Assembly: GCA_017555105.1 (NCBI GenBank) | Contig: JAFZHB010000006.1 | Location: 1-33,140, forward strand | Length of the DNA: 33,140 bases | Origin: Alistipes sp. | Lineage (GTDB): Bacteria; Bacteroidota; Bacteroidia; Bacteroidales; Rikenellaceae | Reading direction: 5' to 3' | Translations under genes and position numbers: made by a program | Notes under the pieces: model-generated | The model's database searches: none | The model's input: the letters and a program-made list of their open reading frames with translations, nothing else | Told to the model about the DNA's origin: nothing | Shown here: piece after piece, positions 1 through 7,541 of the stretch | How positions within the stretch are numbered: the first letter of the stretch is position 1 | Layout of the letters: each line of letters opens with the position of its first letter

Positions 1-543
1 AAACTGAACAACTAATAAAACCCAGCCGGCACAATAGGTTTGTTCCATACGACAGTGCTGATATATAGTAGCTGCAAAGATGAGCAATTGAGCGACCATA
101 CACATCCAATAAAAGATATTATATATATCGGGAATGAAGTTACATACTGTTTTATCATTTCCCTTATACGAGTTCTTAAAAATCTCCCTATAACCATCTT
201 GATCGTAGTACTTTTCACGAATTCGTTGGATAATAATATGATTGTGCCTTTGGCTAAAACCCAACGAGAGAGCAATCTCCGCTAAAAACGCCAGCATAAT
301 TACCGTTACCAATGCAACACCGATATATGCCTCAAATGCATACCCGTGATAGGTCAACAAGGTATCCCCATTTGATATCCGATAATTGGTGTTTATAAAA
401 ATATACCCAAAGGATCCAAACAAGGCCAATATTGCTGTTAAAAATGCAATGAAACTTTTAACACCTTCGTTGTTATTGATCGCATACTGTTCGTGCAACT
501 GCAACTCAAACTGCGCTTTTATACTTTTATTTGATTCATCCAT
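1..543 (-). CDS. Multi-pass membrane protein of unknown function, 3' end missing
   Basis: An open frame runs from an ATG at 543 to the left edge without a stop, giving at least 181 residues, so the C-terminus is missing. I do not recognise the family. The N-terminus (MDESNKSIKAQFELQLHEQY) is polar and looks cytoplasmic or helical. Hydrophobic segments lie near residues 29-50, 73-97 and 143-163, and a fourth starts near 170 at the edge. A charged loop (about 98-135, including QRIREKYYDQDGYREIF) separates the second and third segments. The start is 31 bases after the stop of the large lipoprotein gene on the same strand, so the two are probably co-transcribed. The AT-rich composition matches that neighbour and differs from the genes to the right. 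It could be an accessory or export partner of the lipoprotein, but nothing in the sequence shows this. Confidence 0.7.
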   Translation of the reverse strand, partial: MDESNKSIKAQFELQLHEQYAINNNEGVKSFIAFLTAILALFGSFGYIFINTNYRISNGDTLLTYHGYAFEAYIGVALVTVIMLAFLAEIALSLGFSQRHNHIIIQRIREKYYDQDGYREIFKNSYKGNDKTVCNFIPDIYNIFYWMCMVAQLLIFAATIYQHCRMEQTYCAGWVLLVVQF

Positions 544-573
544 AAGGTTCCTATTTTAGTATTTCATTCACTT

Positions 574-3500
574 TTAAAATTCGCTCTCTTCGATGCGCTC
601 AAAAGAATCTTTCCAAGTTGATACATTCTCATACAAACTTTTACAACCTACTGGTACTATAAGATATGGCAACTTACTATTCGCCTCAGTATAACTATTA
701 AAGAATGTAGATCCATTAAAAATCAGATATTGCATGTGCGTATAAATCGGATCAAAAGCTTCTCCATAATTAGTCTTGCTATAGTAGTAACCTCCCGAAG
801 AATTACTATTAACAAATATTGTAGGTGGCTGCTTTGCTTTGCAATACACTTTTGAAAAATTGAGTTTTTGAACATAGTGGCAATATTCCGACCCATTCTT
901 TAAAATGATTCCATTTTGCATAAATGCAAGATGATCTATCCTTGTGAGATTGGTTCCTAGAATAAGATTTCCTGTGAATCCTTTGCAGCCGTAAAAAGCA
1001 GCCTCACCAATAGTCTCAACTTTATCTGGAATAGTAAGTGTTCCTGTTAATTTTCCGCAATACGCGAATGCAGAGCGCTCTATAGAGGTGACATTTTGTG
1101 GAATACTGATTGACCCTGTAAGATTTACGCACAGAGCAAATGCATCCCACGGTATAAGCTTAACACCATCCCCGATTACCAATTTTCCATCAAAACCACA
1201 ATTTTTAAACACTCTTTTACCGATATTGGACACGCTATTGGGAATAATCAAATCCCCTTTAAAGTTCTTGCAGTCGTTAAATGCATCTTGGCCAATTGTA
1301 TTCAAAGAGTTGCCCAAACTTAGCGAGCCATTAAATGTACAACCTTGAAAACAATAATCGCCAATAGAAGTTGTAGAGTTTGGAATAACAAGATTCCCAG
1401 AAATTGATAGACACTGATAGAACGCATATTCTCCGATAGTTCTTACTTTCTCAGGGATATATATAGATGTAATAGCAGCCTCATAGAAGGCTCTATCAGG
1501 AATAGCCGTAAGCCCTAGAGGCAGCAAGACTGTCGCAATAGAGCTATTTGCGAAACAACTGGTTGGAATGGTTGTATTGGAAGTTTCTGATAGATCCACT
1601 AATTTCAATTTAGACATCGTTTTTAGAAAATCGAAATCAAATGTATTCAAAGCCCCTGTAACTGTTAGCTCTTCAATAGTATCCTTATCTTTCCCAACTA
1701 ATTCTTCGAGTGATCCAGCCGAAACAACATGTATAGTTCGCGATGTACCTGCCTTTTGAGTAATTAGAATCGTTTCCGTAACAACATCCAATTCATCCAC
1801 TAATCTTATGGTTGTATAGCGAGGGGATAAAGAACTGTTTGCCCTGATTGTAATGGTCAACTTCTCATCTCGCATTACAGCACGGCTTTCAGAAACCGAA
1901 ATCCACGATTTGTCGGCTTCAGGAATTTCGACCGTATAGTCAATATTTGTCGAGAGTGGTACTTGTACCGTTCCACCCGCATAATCAACAGTATAAGACT
2001 TTGATGATACGATTATCACACCTTCAACAAAATTTATTGAACGCATAATGGTGCGTTCCTTGCCGTCAGTTACGAAAACAAGTATTTCTGTTGGCAGAAT
2101 GGTTGAGGGCGTGGTAATCTCAATAACACCCGTTGCGTTGTCTGTCTTCTTGACCACTGCGCGGAATCCATCTTGGGCAAGAGCCTTGATAACGGTCTTG
2201 TCGTCGGCGCCCGTAATGGTATAACCAATTGTATATGTTTTATCTGCCAAGACACGAATATCCTCGGTTTCGGTAAAAGTTACCGACAGAGGATGATGTT
2301 TCGGAACATCAATTTGTTCACCCGTTGAAAGAGTTAAGTAAACATAGTCTTCGTCTTGTGTAACACTTTGGAAGAAAGCATCTCCATCTTCGCCTGTTGC
2401 CTCGCCAGCTTGTTGCCAAGTCGCACCATTATCGTATGAAATACACCAATAGTCATCCTCGATTTTGAGTTGAGGAGTGATTGCATCTTTTCCGTTCTCG
2501 CCATCTTTTCCGTGGACTGGAACTCTCTCTCCATTCTCATCTAACAACCATTCCCCATTAATAGTCCAATATAGGATATTGTCGGTGTGGTATTTGGCAC
2601 CTATGGCAGGTGTTGCACCATCTATTCCGTTGATACCATCTTCGCCATCTTTTCCATGATAGATAACAATAGAACCCGACTTTGCAAAAGTGATTGTATA
2701 GCCAATTTGCACGCCATCCTCCATCAGTGGCGTGCAAGAGGAGATATAATCGTTGTTCTGCAACGCATTTACAATCGACTGCAATGATGTAATATTGGTG
2801 TTCATTTGGTTGCACAAAGTGCGCAACTGCTCAAATGCATACCAAGTAGGCAATTTAATTTGAGTTCCATCAACCAAAGTAAATATAACATACTCTGCAT
2901 TTTCGGTGTTTACATTTTGGAAGAAGGAGTCGCCATCGGTTCCGTTAGTACCATTGGAGCCATCATTACCATCTGCGCCCGTAGCCTTCCCGAGTCTTGT
3001 CCACGATACACCATTGTCGTATGAAACATACCAGTAGTCGTTCTCTATTTTTAATTGAGGCGTAACTCCATCTTGGCCATCAGTTCCATCTTCACCGTCC
3101 ACGCCTGGCTTTCCGTCTAGACCGTCCTCGCCTTCTGCGCCCGGCTGCCCATCTTGGCCATCAGTTCCAATAGCTTTGATTTTGTTACCATCCGCATCGG
3201 TCAGCCATTCACCATCCAGCGTCCAATAGTACATTCCATCCGAATCTTTTTTTACACCAATCTGCGGAGTGTAACCATCTTTACCATTTTGACCATCCTT
3301 ACCGTTCTCTCCATGATAGATAGTAATCGGTTGCGACCTGGTAAATGTAATGGTGTAACCGACTACTGTCCCATTTTTGTTAATCGGCGTTACCGAAGTA
3401 ATGTAATCATTCTGTTGTAAGGCATTGACAATCGTCTGCAATGATGAAATATTAGTATTCATCTGCTGACACAGTTGTTCGAGTTTGGCTACGCGATTCG

Positions 3501-3609
3501 CCAAATCGGTCAGCTCATTACGCAAAGCGGCGTCGTCATACCCATCACCACCACAACTTGCAACAAACAACATCGAAATTGTTGCAAATAATGTTAAAAG
3601 TTTTTTCAT
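574..3609 (-). CDS. Large surface lipoprotein: DUF4988-like units, collagen-like repeats, BACON domain, BspA-type LRRs
   Basis: A 1011-residue predicted lipoprotein. I chose the start at 3609 because MKKLLTLFATISMLFVASC is a clean signal peptide with the lipobox Cys at 19; the frame stays open upstream to 3876 but that extension is not signal-like. Order of parts: DUF4988-like coiled segment (about 26-99), collagen-like Gly-X-Y run (100-113), a unit holding YYWTLDGEWL (about 126-145), longer Gly-X-Y run (149-182), a unit with DYWYVSYDNG, Gly-X-Y again (211-227), then a second copy of the whole arrangement (about 257-432). A linker (440-535) leads to a BACON domain (about 537-620), then BspA-like leucine-rich repeats with the pattern IPxxVxxIGxxAFxxC (about 690-900) and a C-terminal cap. 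Such proteins are usually surface-exposed in Bacteroidales and are proposed to bind carbohydrate or host protein. No catalytic domain is visible, so a lyase call based on DUF4988 would be unsafe. Confidence 0.88.
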   Translation of the reverse strand: MKKLLTLFATISMLFVASCGGDGYDDAALRNELTDLANRVAKLEQLCQQMNTNISSLQTIVNALQQNDYITSVTPINKNGTVVGYTITFTRSQPITIYHGENGKDGQNGKDGYTPQIGVKKDSDGMYYWTLDGEWLTDADGNKIKAIGTDGQDGQPGAEGEDGLDGKPGVDGEDGTDGQDGVTPQLKIENDYWYVSYDNGVSWTRLGKATGADGNDGSNGTNGTDGDSFFQNVNTENAEYVIFTLVDGTQIKLPTWYAFEQLRTLCNQMNTNITSLQSIVNALQNNDYISSCTPLMEDGVQIGYTITFAKSGSIVIYHGKDGEDGINGIDGATPAIGAKYHTDNILYWTINGEWLLDENGERVPVHGKDGENGKDAITPQLKIEDDYWCISYDNGATWQQAGEATGEDGDAFFQSVTQDEDYVYLTLSTGEQIDVPKHHPLSVTFTETEDIRVLADKTYTIGYTITGADDKTVIKALAQDGFRAVVKKTDNATGVIEITTPSTILPTEILVFVTDGKERTIMRSINFVEGVIIVSSKSYTVDYAGGTVQVPLSTNIDYTVEIPEADKSWISVSESRAVMRDEKLTITIRANSSLSPRYTTIRLVDELDVVTETILITQKAGTSRTIHVVSAGSLEELVGKDKDTIEELTVTGALNTFDFDFLKTMSKLKLVDLSETSNTTIPTSCFANSSIATVLLPLGLTAIPDRAFYEAAITSIYIPEKVRTIGEYAFYQCLSISGNLVIPNSTTSIGDYCFQGCTFNGSLSLGNSLNTIGQDAFNDCKNFKGDLIIPNSVSNIGKRVFKNCGFDGKLVIGDGVKLIPWDAFALCVNLTGSISIPQNVTSIERSAFAYCGKLTGTLTIPDKVETIGEAAFYGCKGFTGNLILGTNLTRIDHLAFMQNGIILKNGSEYCHYVQKLNFSKVYCKAKQPPTIFVNSNSSGGYYYSKTNYGEAFDPIYTHMQYLIFNGSTFFNSYTEANSKLPYLIVPVGCKSLYENVSTWKDSFERIEESEF

Positions 3610-4043
3610 GGTTATCCCCAATATGCCATTCCAACTCCCTAAACAGCAATCTTGGATAAAAAAGAAAGTGTGGAGTTGATTTCGTTTATCTGTTGAAGGT
3701 TGTGGAAAGACCTGACCAAAATAAACGCTACAATGCCCCACACTTGGATAGTATGGGGTGTATGCACCGAAAAGTGCATAGCCACACATAGCTATACAAG
3801 AAATGAGTGCTGTTCGTTCATCCTTTGGTCTAGAAAACTTCCACATTTTCAACAAGGACTGCGAAAACACTTTCAATATGTCCGCTATTTATCCAATAGC
3901 ATGGTAAAATTAGGAAATATTTCCGAAACGAGCAACACTCTTGTGGGACATTGTTTCGGCAGGATACAAAAAAATCGCCTTCCGCTAGCAAGCGAAAGGC
4001 GAAATCAGAGCATTATGTTGCTTATGTTATTATACGATATGAT
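3610..4043. other. Intergenic region between asd and the lipoprotein gene
   Basis: There is no convincing gene here. A 115-codon plus-strand frame (3700-4047) has no recognisable composition and runs through the asd terminator. The part next to the lipoprotein gene would be its leader. It contains a perfect 7-bp hairpin (TATGCAC, loop CGAAAA, GTGCATA, 3761-3780) and beside it a CCCCA/TGGGG pairing (about 3736-3758), so the leader may be structured. A weak promoter-like TTATTTTG reads on the minus strand at 3724-3717. The asd terminator lies at 3968-4002. Confidence 0.5.
3968..4002 (-). terminator. Rho-independent terminator of asd
   Basis: Read on the minus strand, a hairpin (TCGCCTT pairing with AAGGCGA, inner CGCT/AGCG) is followed directly by seven T. 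It lies about 40 bases beyond the asd stop codon, a classic intrinsic terminator. It also separates asd transcription from the lipoprotein gene downstream on the same strand. Confidence 0.9.
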
Positions 4044-5036
4044 TTAGATTAGCGACTCCAAGATCTGCACGGCATTGAGTGCCGCGCCCTTGCGGATCTG
4101 GTCGCTCACGCACCAGAAGCTCAGGCCGCGCTCCGAGGTGAGGTCCTTGCGAATACGACCCACATAGACCGGATCGCATCCTGCGAGGAAGAGCGGCATA
4201 GGATACTGCTTCTCGGCCGGGTTGTCCATCACCACGACACCCTTTGCAGCGGCAAAGGCCTCACGCGCCTCCTCCACCGAGATCGGGCGCTCGGTCTCCA
4301 CCCAGACACTCTCCGAGTGGGCACGCATCACGGGCACACGCACGCAGGTAGCCGACACACGGATATCCGAATGCATGATCTTACGCGTCTCGTGGAACAT
4401 CTTCATCTCCTCCTTCGTGTAGTCGTTCTCGGTGAACACATCGATGTGGGGAATCACATTGTAGGCGAGCTGGAAGGCGAACTTCTCCACTGTAGGCTCC
4501 TTGCCCTCCACCAGCTCGGCATACTGCTGCTCGAGCTCGGCCATCGCCGTAGCGCCGGCTCCCGAGGCCGACTGGTAGGTCGAGACATGCACGCGCTCGA
4601 TGTGCGAGAGCTGCTCGATGGCCTGTAGCGCCACCACCATCTGGATCGTCGTGCAGTTCGGGTTGGCGATGATGCGACGCGGAGCGTTCTTTGCATCGGC
4701 CGCATTCACCTCGGGCACAACGAGAGGTACATCCTCGTCCATGCGGAAGGCCGACGAGTTGTCGATCATGATCGTACCGTGCTTGGTGATCGTCTCGGCA
4801 AACTCACGCGAGGTCGAAGCTCCGGCCGAGGTCAGGGCGAAGTCGATTCCCTTAAAATCGTCGTTATGCTGCAGGAGCTTCACCGTGAGCTCCCGGCCAC
4901 GGAAGGTATAGGTCGTACCGGCGCTGCGAGGCGAGCCAAACAGCACCAGCTCATCGATCGGCAGATTACGCGTCTCCAAGATACGCAGGAACTCCTGTCC
5001 CACGGCACCCGACACGCCGACAATGGCTACTTTCAT
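4044..5036 (-). CDS. asd: Aspartate-semialdehyde dehydrogenase
   Basis: A 330-residue cytoplasmic enzyme that makes L-aspartate 4-semialdehyde from aspartyl-4-phosphate with NADPH, the branch point to lysine/diaminopimelate, threonine and methionine. The N-terminal Rossmann motif GVSGAVG spans residues 7-13. The catalytic cysteine is C128 in NPNCTT, and Q155 lies in the conserved [19 protein letters not shown] (231-240) supplies the conserved Arg and His of the active site. Length is normal for the family. It starts 42 bases after the stop of the penicillin-binding protein on the same strand, with no clear promoter between them, so co-transcription is likely. The pairing makes sense because diaminopimelate made through Asd is a peptidoglycan precursor. 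A strong terminator follows. Confidence 0.96.
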   Translation of the reverse strand: MKVAIVGVSGAVGQEFLRILETRNLPIDELVLFGSPRSAGTTYTFRGRELTVKLLQHNDDFKGIDFALTSAGASTSREFAETITKHGTIMIDNSSAFRMDEDVPLVVPEVNAADAKNAPRRIIANPNCTTIQMVVALQAIEQLSHIERVHVSTYQSASGAGATAMAELEQQYAELVEGKEPTVEKFAFQLAYNVIPHIDVFTENDYTKEEMKMFHETRKIMHSDIRVSATCVRVPVMRAHSESVWVETERPISVEEAREAFAAAKGVVVMDNPAEKQYPMPLFLAGCDPVYVGRIRKDLTSERGLSFWCVSDQIRKGAALNAVQILESLI

Positions 5037-5078
5037 ATCTTTCTTGTTTGATTTTATAGGTTGCTAAAAAAGGGGGCT

Positions 5079-7490
5079 TTACTCAAAAAACTCATCGCTC
5101 TTCTGCTGCTCCTCGCCATAGTAGACATTCGGATTGACCGACATCTCACAGTCGTAGTCGGGCATCATCGGCGGACGCACAAAGCGATCCGTACGGTTCA
5201 CACCGAGCGTACCGTCGGCATAGACCCGCTTGAGGAAGTCACCCACGATCGGAAGCGCCACCACCGAGCCCTCACCACGAGCCGTGAGGTGCACCTGCTG
5301 GTCCTCACCACCGACCCAGGCACCGGCCACGATACGCGGAGCGACACCCATAAACCAGGCGTCACGGTTCTCGTTCGAAGTACCCGTCTTACCGCCCAGC
5401 TCCACATCGTGCAGGTCGAACATCCACTTCAGACGGCCGGCCGTACCCGCCTCAACCACGCGCTTGAGCATCGTCAGCATCGTATAGGCCGTGCGCTCGC
5501 TGATCGCATCCTGCGACTGCGGGATGAACGAGGCGATCAGGTTACCCTGACGGTCCTCAATGCGCGTCACAAAGATCGGATCGTTGTGCACACCGCCGTT
5601 GGCGAAGGTCGAGAAGGCGCTCACCAACTCGTAGGTGTTCGACTCCGACGAACCGACGCAGAGCGCCGAAACGGGGTCGATGAAGCTGCGGATACCCATA
5701 TTGTGGATAAAGTCCGACACCGCCTGCGGCTCCTTGGCCTGCTTCATGATCCAGGCCGAGTAGTTGTTGCGGCTCATGGCCAGACCCCACATCAGCGGGT
5801 GGAGCACGCCGTCGTACTCGACCTGACCAGCCTCCTTCGGCGACCAGGCCGTACCGTTGGCCGTCTCGATCGTCACGGGGAGGTTCGGCACCATCGTACA
5901 GGGCGAGAGGCCGAGGTGGTCGATGGCAAAGGTGTAGACGAAGGGCTTGATCGTCGAGCCGATCTGGCGCTTGCCCTGCTTGGCCATGTCGTATTTGAAG
6001 TAGCGGAAATTCGTTCCACCCACATAGGCTTTCACAAAGCCCGTATGCGGATCGATCGCCACGAACGAAGCACGCATGATGCGCTTGTGGTGGAGGATCG
6101 AATCGCGCGGCGTGAGGAGCGTATCTCGCTCGCCCTTGTAGGTAAAGATCTTCATCGGACAGCGTTGATCGAACGAAGCCTCGATCTGCTCATTCGAGAA
6201 ACCGGCTTGTTTCATCTCACGATAGCGATCCGAATTTACAATCGCACGGCGCATGATGCGCTCGCGCTCCTCGGGCTCCGTGTCGACAAAGAGCTCACGC
6301 GTAGCACGGTACTGCGCCTCCATCTTGGGCTGGATCTCCTTCTCCATCTGGCGCTGCACGGCCTCCTCGGCGTAGCGCTGCATCTTGGAGTTGATCGTCG
6401 TATAGATCTTCAGACCATCGCGGTAGATGTTGTAGTTCGTACCGTCAGCCTTCGTATTCTTGTGGCACCAACCCATGATCGGATTCTCCTCATACTCGCG
6501 CACCGCCTCGTTGTAGTCCCACTCGGTGTAGAACTGGTTGCGCTTGGGTTTGCGTGCCGTCATCGTCAGGCGCAGCATCTCACGGAAGTAGGTAGCCGTA
6601 CCCTCATTGTGCGAGATCGGCTTGTAGTTGAGCACAATCGGCAGCGCCGAGATCGAATCACACGCAGCACGATCGAGCGCACCTGCTACGGCCATGCGCG
6701 ACAAGACCAGGTTGCGGCGCGCCAGGGCGCTCTTAGGATTACGCACGGGCGAGTAGCGCGTCGGGGCATTCACCACACCAACCAGCATGGCCGCCTCCTG
6801 CACGGCCAACTCGTGCGGCTCCTTGCCAAAGAAGGTCTGTGCTGCCGACTTGATGCCGTAGGCGTTCGAGCCATACTCCACCGTATTGAGGTACATCGTG
6901 GCGATCTCCTCCTTCGTGTAGTTGTATTCGAGCTTCAGGGCGGTGATCCACTCCTTGAACTTCGAGACCACGAGCTTCGAGGTCTTAACTATCTTGCCTC
7001 GGTTGCGCACCGTATCACGCGGGAAGAGGTTCTTGGCCAGCTGCTGCGTGATGGTCGAGCCACCACCCTGCGACGATCGCTGCAGCATGACGGTCTTCAC
7101 AGCCACACGCACCAACGAGGGAATATCGATGCCCGCGTGGTCGCGGTAGCGCACATCTTCGGTAGAGATGAGGGCTGCCACTACGGGCGGCACATCGTGG
7201 CCGTCCAGGCGGATGTGCTGTGTCGAGTCCTGCGGGAAGAGGTCGGCATACTGCACATAGGAGCGGTTCTGAATGAAGAAGGTTGCGAGCACCTTGCCAT
7301 CCTCCGAATAGATCTCGGTAGCGAGGTTCGACTTTGGATTCTCCAACTCCTCAAATGAGGGCATACGGCCAAAGACCCCCAACGCCGTCAGGGTCAACAT
7401 CAGCGCCAAGAGGAGTACGGGGGCAAAGCAGAGCGCCCAAATCCAGCGGATTGTCTTGGGACGAAGATCCCACCAAGCCTTTTTTGTCAT
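5079..7490 (-). CDS. mrcA: Class A penicillin-binding protein 1A (glycosyltransferase/transpeptidase)
   Basis: An 803-residue bifunctional enzyme that polymerises lipid II and cross-links peptidoglycan, anchored in the inner membrane by one N-terminal helix (about 15-38). The GT51 domain shows catalytic E111 in TEDVRYRDHAGID, the QGGGSTITQQLAKNLF motif (141-156), and a second Glu, E205, in NTVEYGSNAYGI. The transpeptidase domain has STIK (S512-K515), SRN (573-575) and KTGT (701-704), so both activities look intact. The C-terminus after the KTG motif is short and acidic. A promoter-like sequence lies 34-41 bases upstream of the start, and asd follows 42 bases downstream. The symbol is by family analogy; Bacteroidales often carry more than one class A enzyme, so which paralogue this is cannot be decided here. 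Confidence 0.95.
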   Translation of the reverse strand: MTKKAWWDLRPKTIRWIWALCFAPVLLLALMLTLTALGVFGRMPSFEELENPKSNLATEIYSEDGKVLATFFIQNRSYVQYADLFPQDSTQHIRLDGHDVPPVVAALISTEDVRYRDHAGIDIPSLVRVAVKTVMLQRSSQGGGSTITQQLAKNLFPRDTVRNRGKIVKTSKLVVSKFKEWITALKLEYNYTKEEIATMYLNTVEYGSNAYGIKSAAQTFFGKEPHELAVQEAAMLVGVVNAPTRYSPVRNPKSALARRNLVLSRMAVAGALDRAACDSISALPIVLNYKPISHNEGTATYFREMLRLTMTARKPKRNQFYTEWDYNEAVREYEENPIMGWCHKNTKADGTNYNIYRDGLKIYTTINSKMQRYAEEAVQRQMEKEIQPKMEAQYRATRELFVDTEPEERERIMRRAIVNSDRYREMKQAGFSNEQIEASFDQRCPMKIFTYKGERDTLLTPRDSILHHKRIMRASFVAIDPHTGFVKAYVGGTNFRYFKYDMAKQGKRQIGSTIKPFVYTFAIDHLGLSPCTMVPNLPVTIETANGTAWSPKEAGQVEYDGVLHPLMWGLAMSRNNYSAWIMKQAKEPQAVSDFIHNMGIRSFIDPVSALCVGSSESNTYELVSAFSTFANGGVHNDPIFVTRIEDRQGNLIASFIPQSQDAISERTAYTMLTMLKRVVEAGTAGRLKWMFDLHDVELGGKTGTSNENRDAWFMGVAPRIVAGAWVGGEDQQVHLTARGEGSVVALPIVGDFLKRVYADGTLGVNRTDRFVRPPMMPDYDCEMSVNPNVYYGEEQQKSDEFFE

Positions 7491-7523
7491 ATCGTATAGT
7501 TCGTTTCTGCGTGCTTAACGGCA

Positions 7524-7531
7524 CAAAGATA
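7524..7531 (-). promoter_or_regulatory. Promoter -7 element for the penicillin-binding protein
   Basis: On the minus strand this reads TATCTTTG, a perfect match to the Bacteroidetes -7 consensus TAnnTTTG. It puts the transcript start near 7517 and gives a leader of about 27 bases. No good TTTG is seen 20 bases further upstream. The element lies in the short gap before the upstream barrel gene's stop codon. Confidence 0.6.
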
Positions 7532-7541
7532 CCATTTTATT

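Noticed and set aside
574-3609. Polysaccharide lyase call for the large lipoprotein
   Set aside because: DUF4988-like units are linked by name to PL29 lyases, but no catalytic domain is present; the rest is BACON and LRR.
3700-4047. A 115-codon plus-strand frame
   Set aside because: No domain or homology signal, and it reads through the asd terminator.
5061-7358. A 765-codon plus-strand frame opposite the penicillin-binding protein
   Set aside because: It is the antisense shadow of a clear gene, rich in His and Arg, with no domain; GC-rich codon bias keeps it open.
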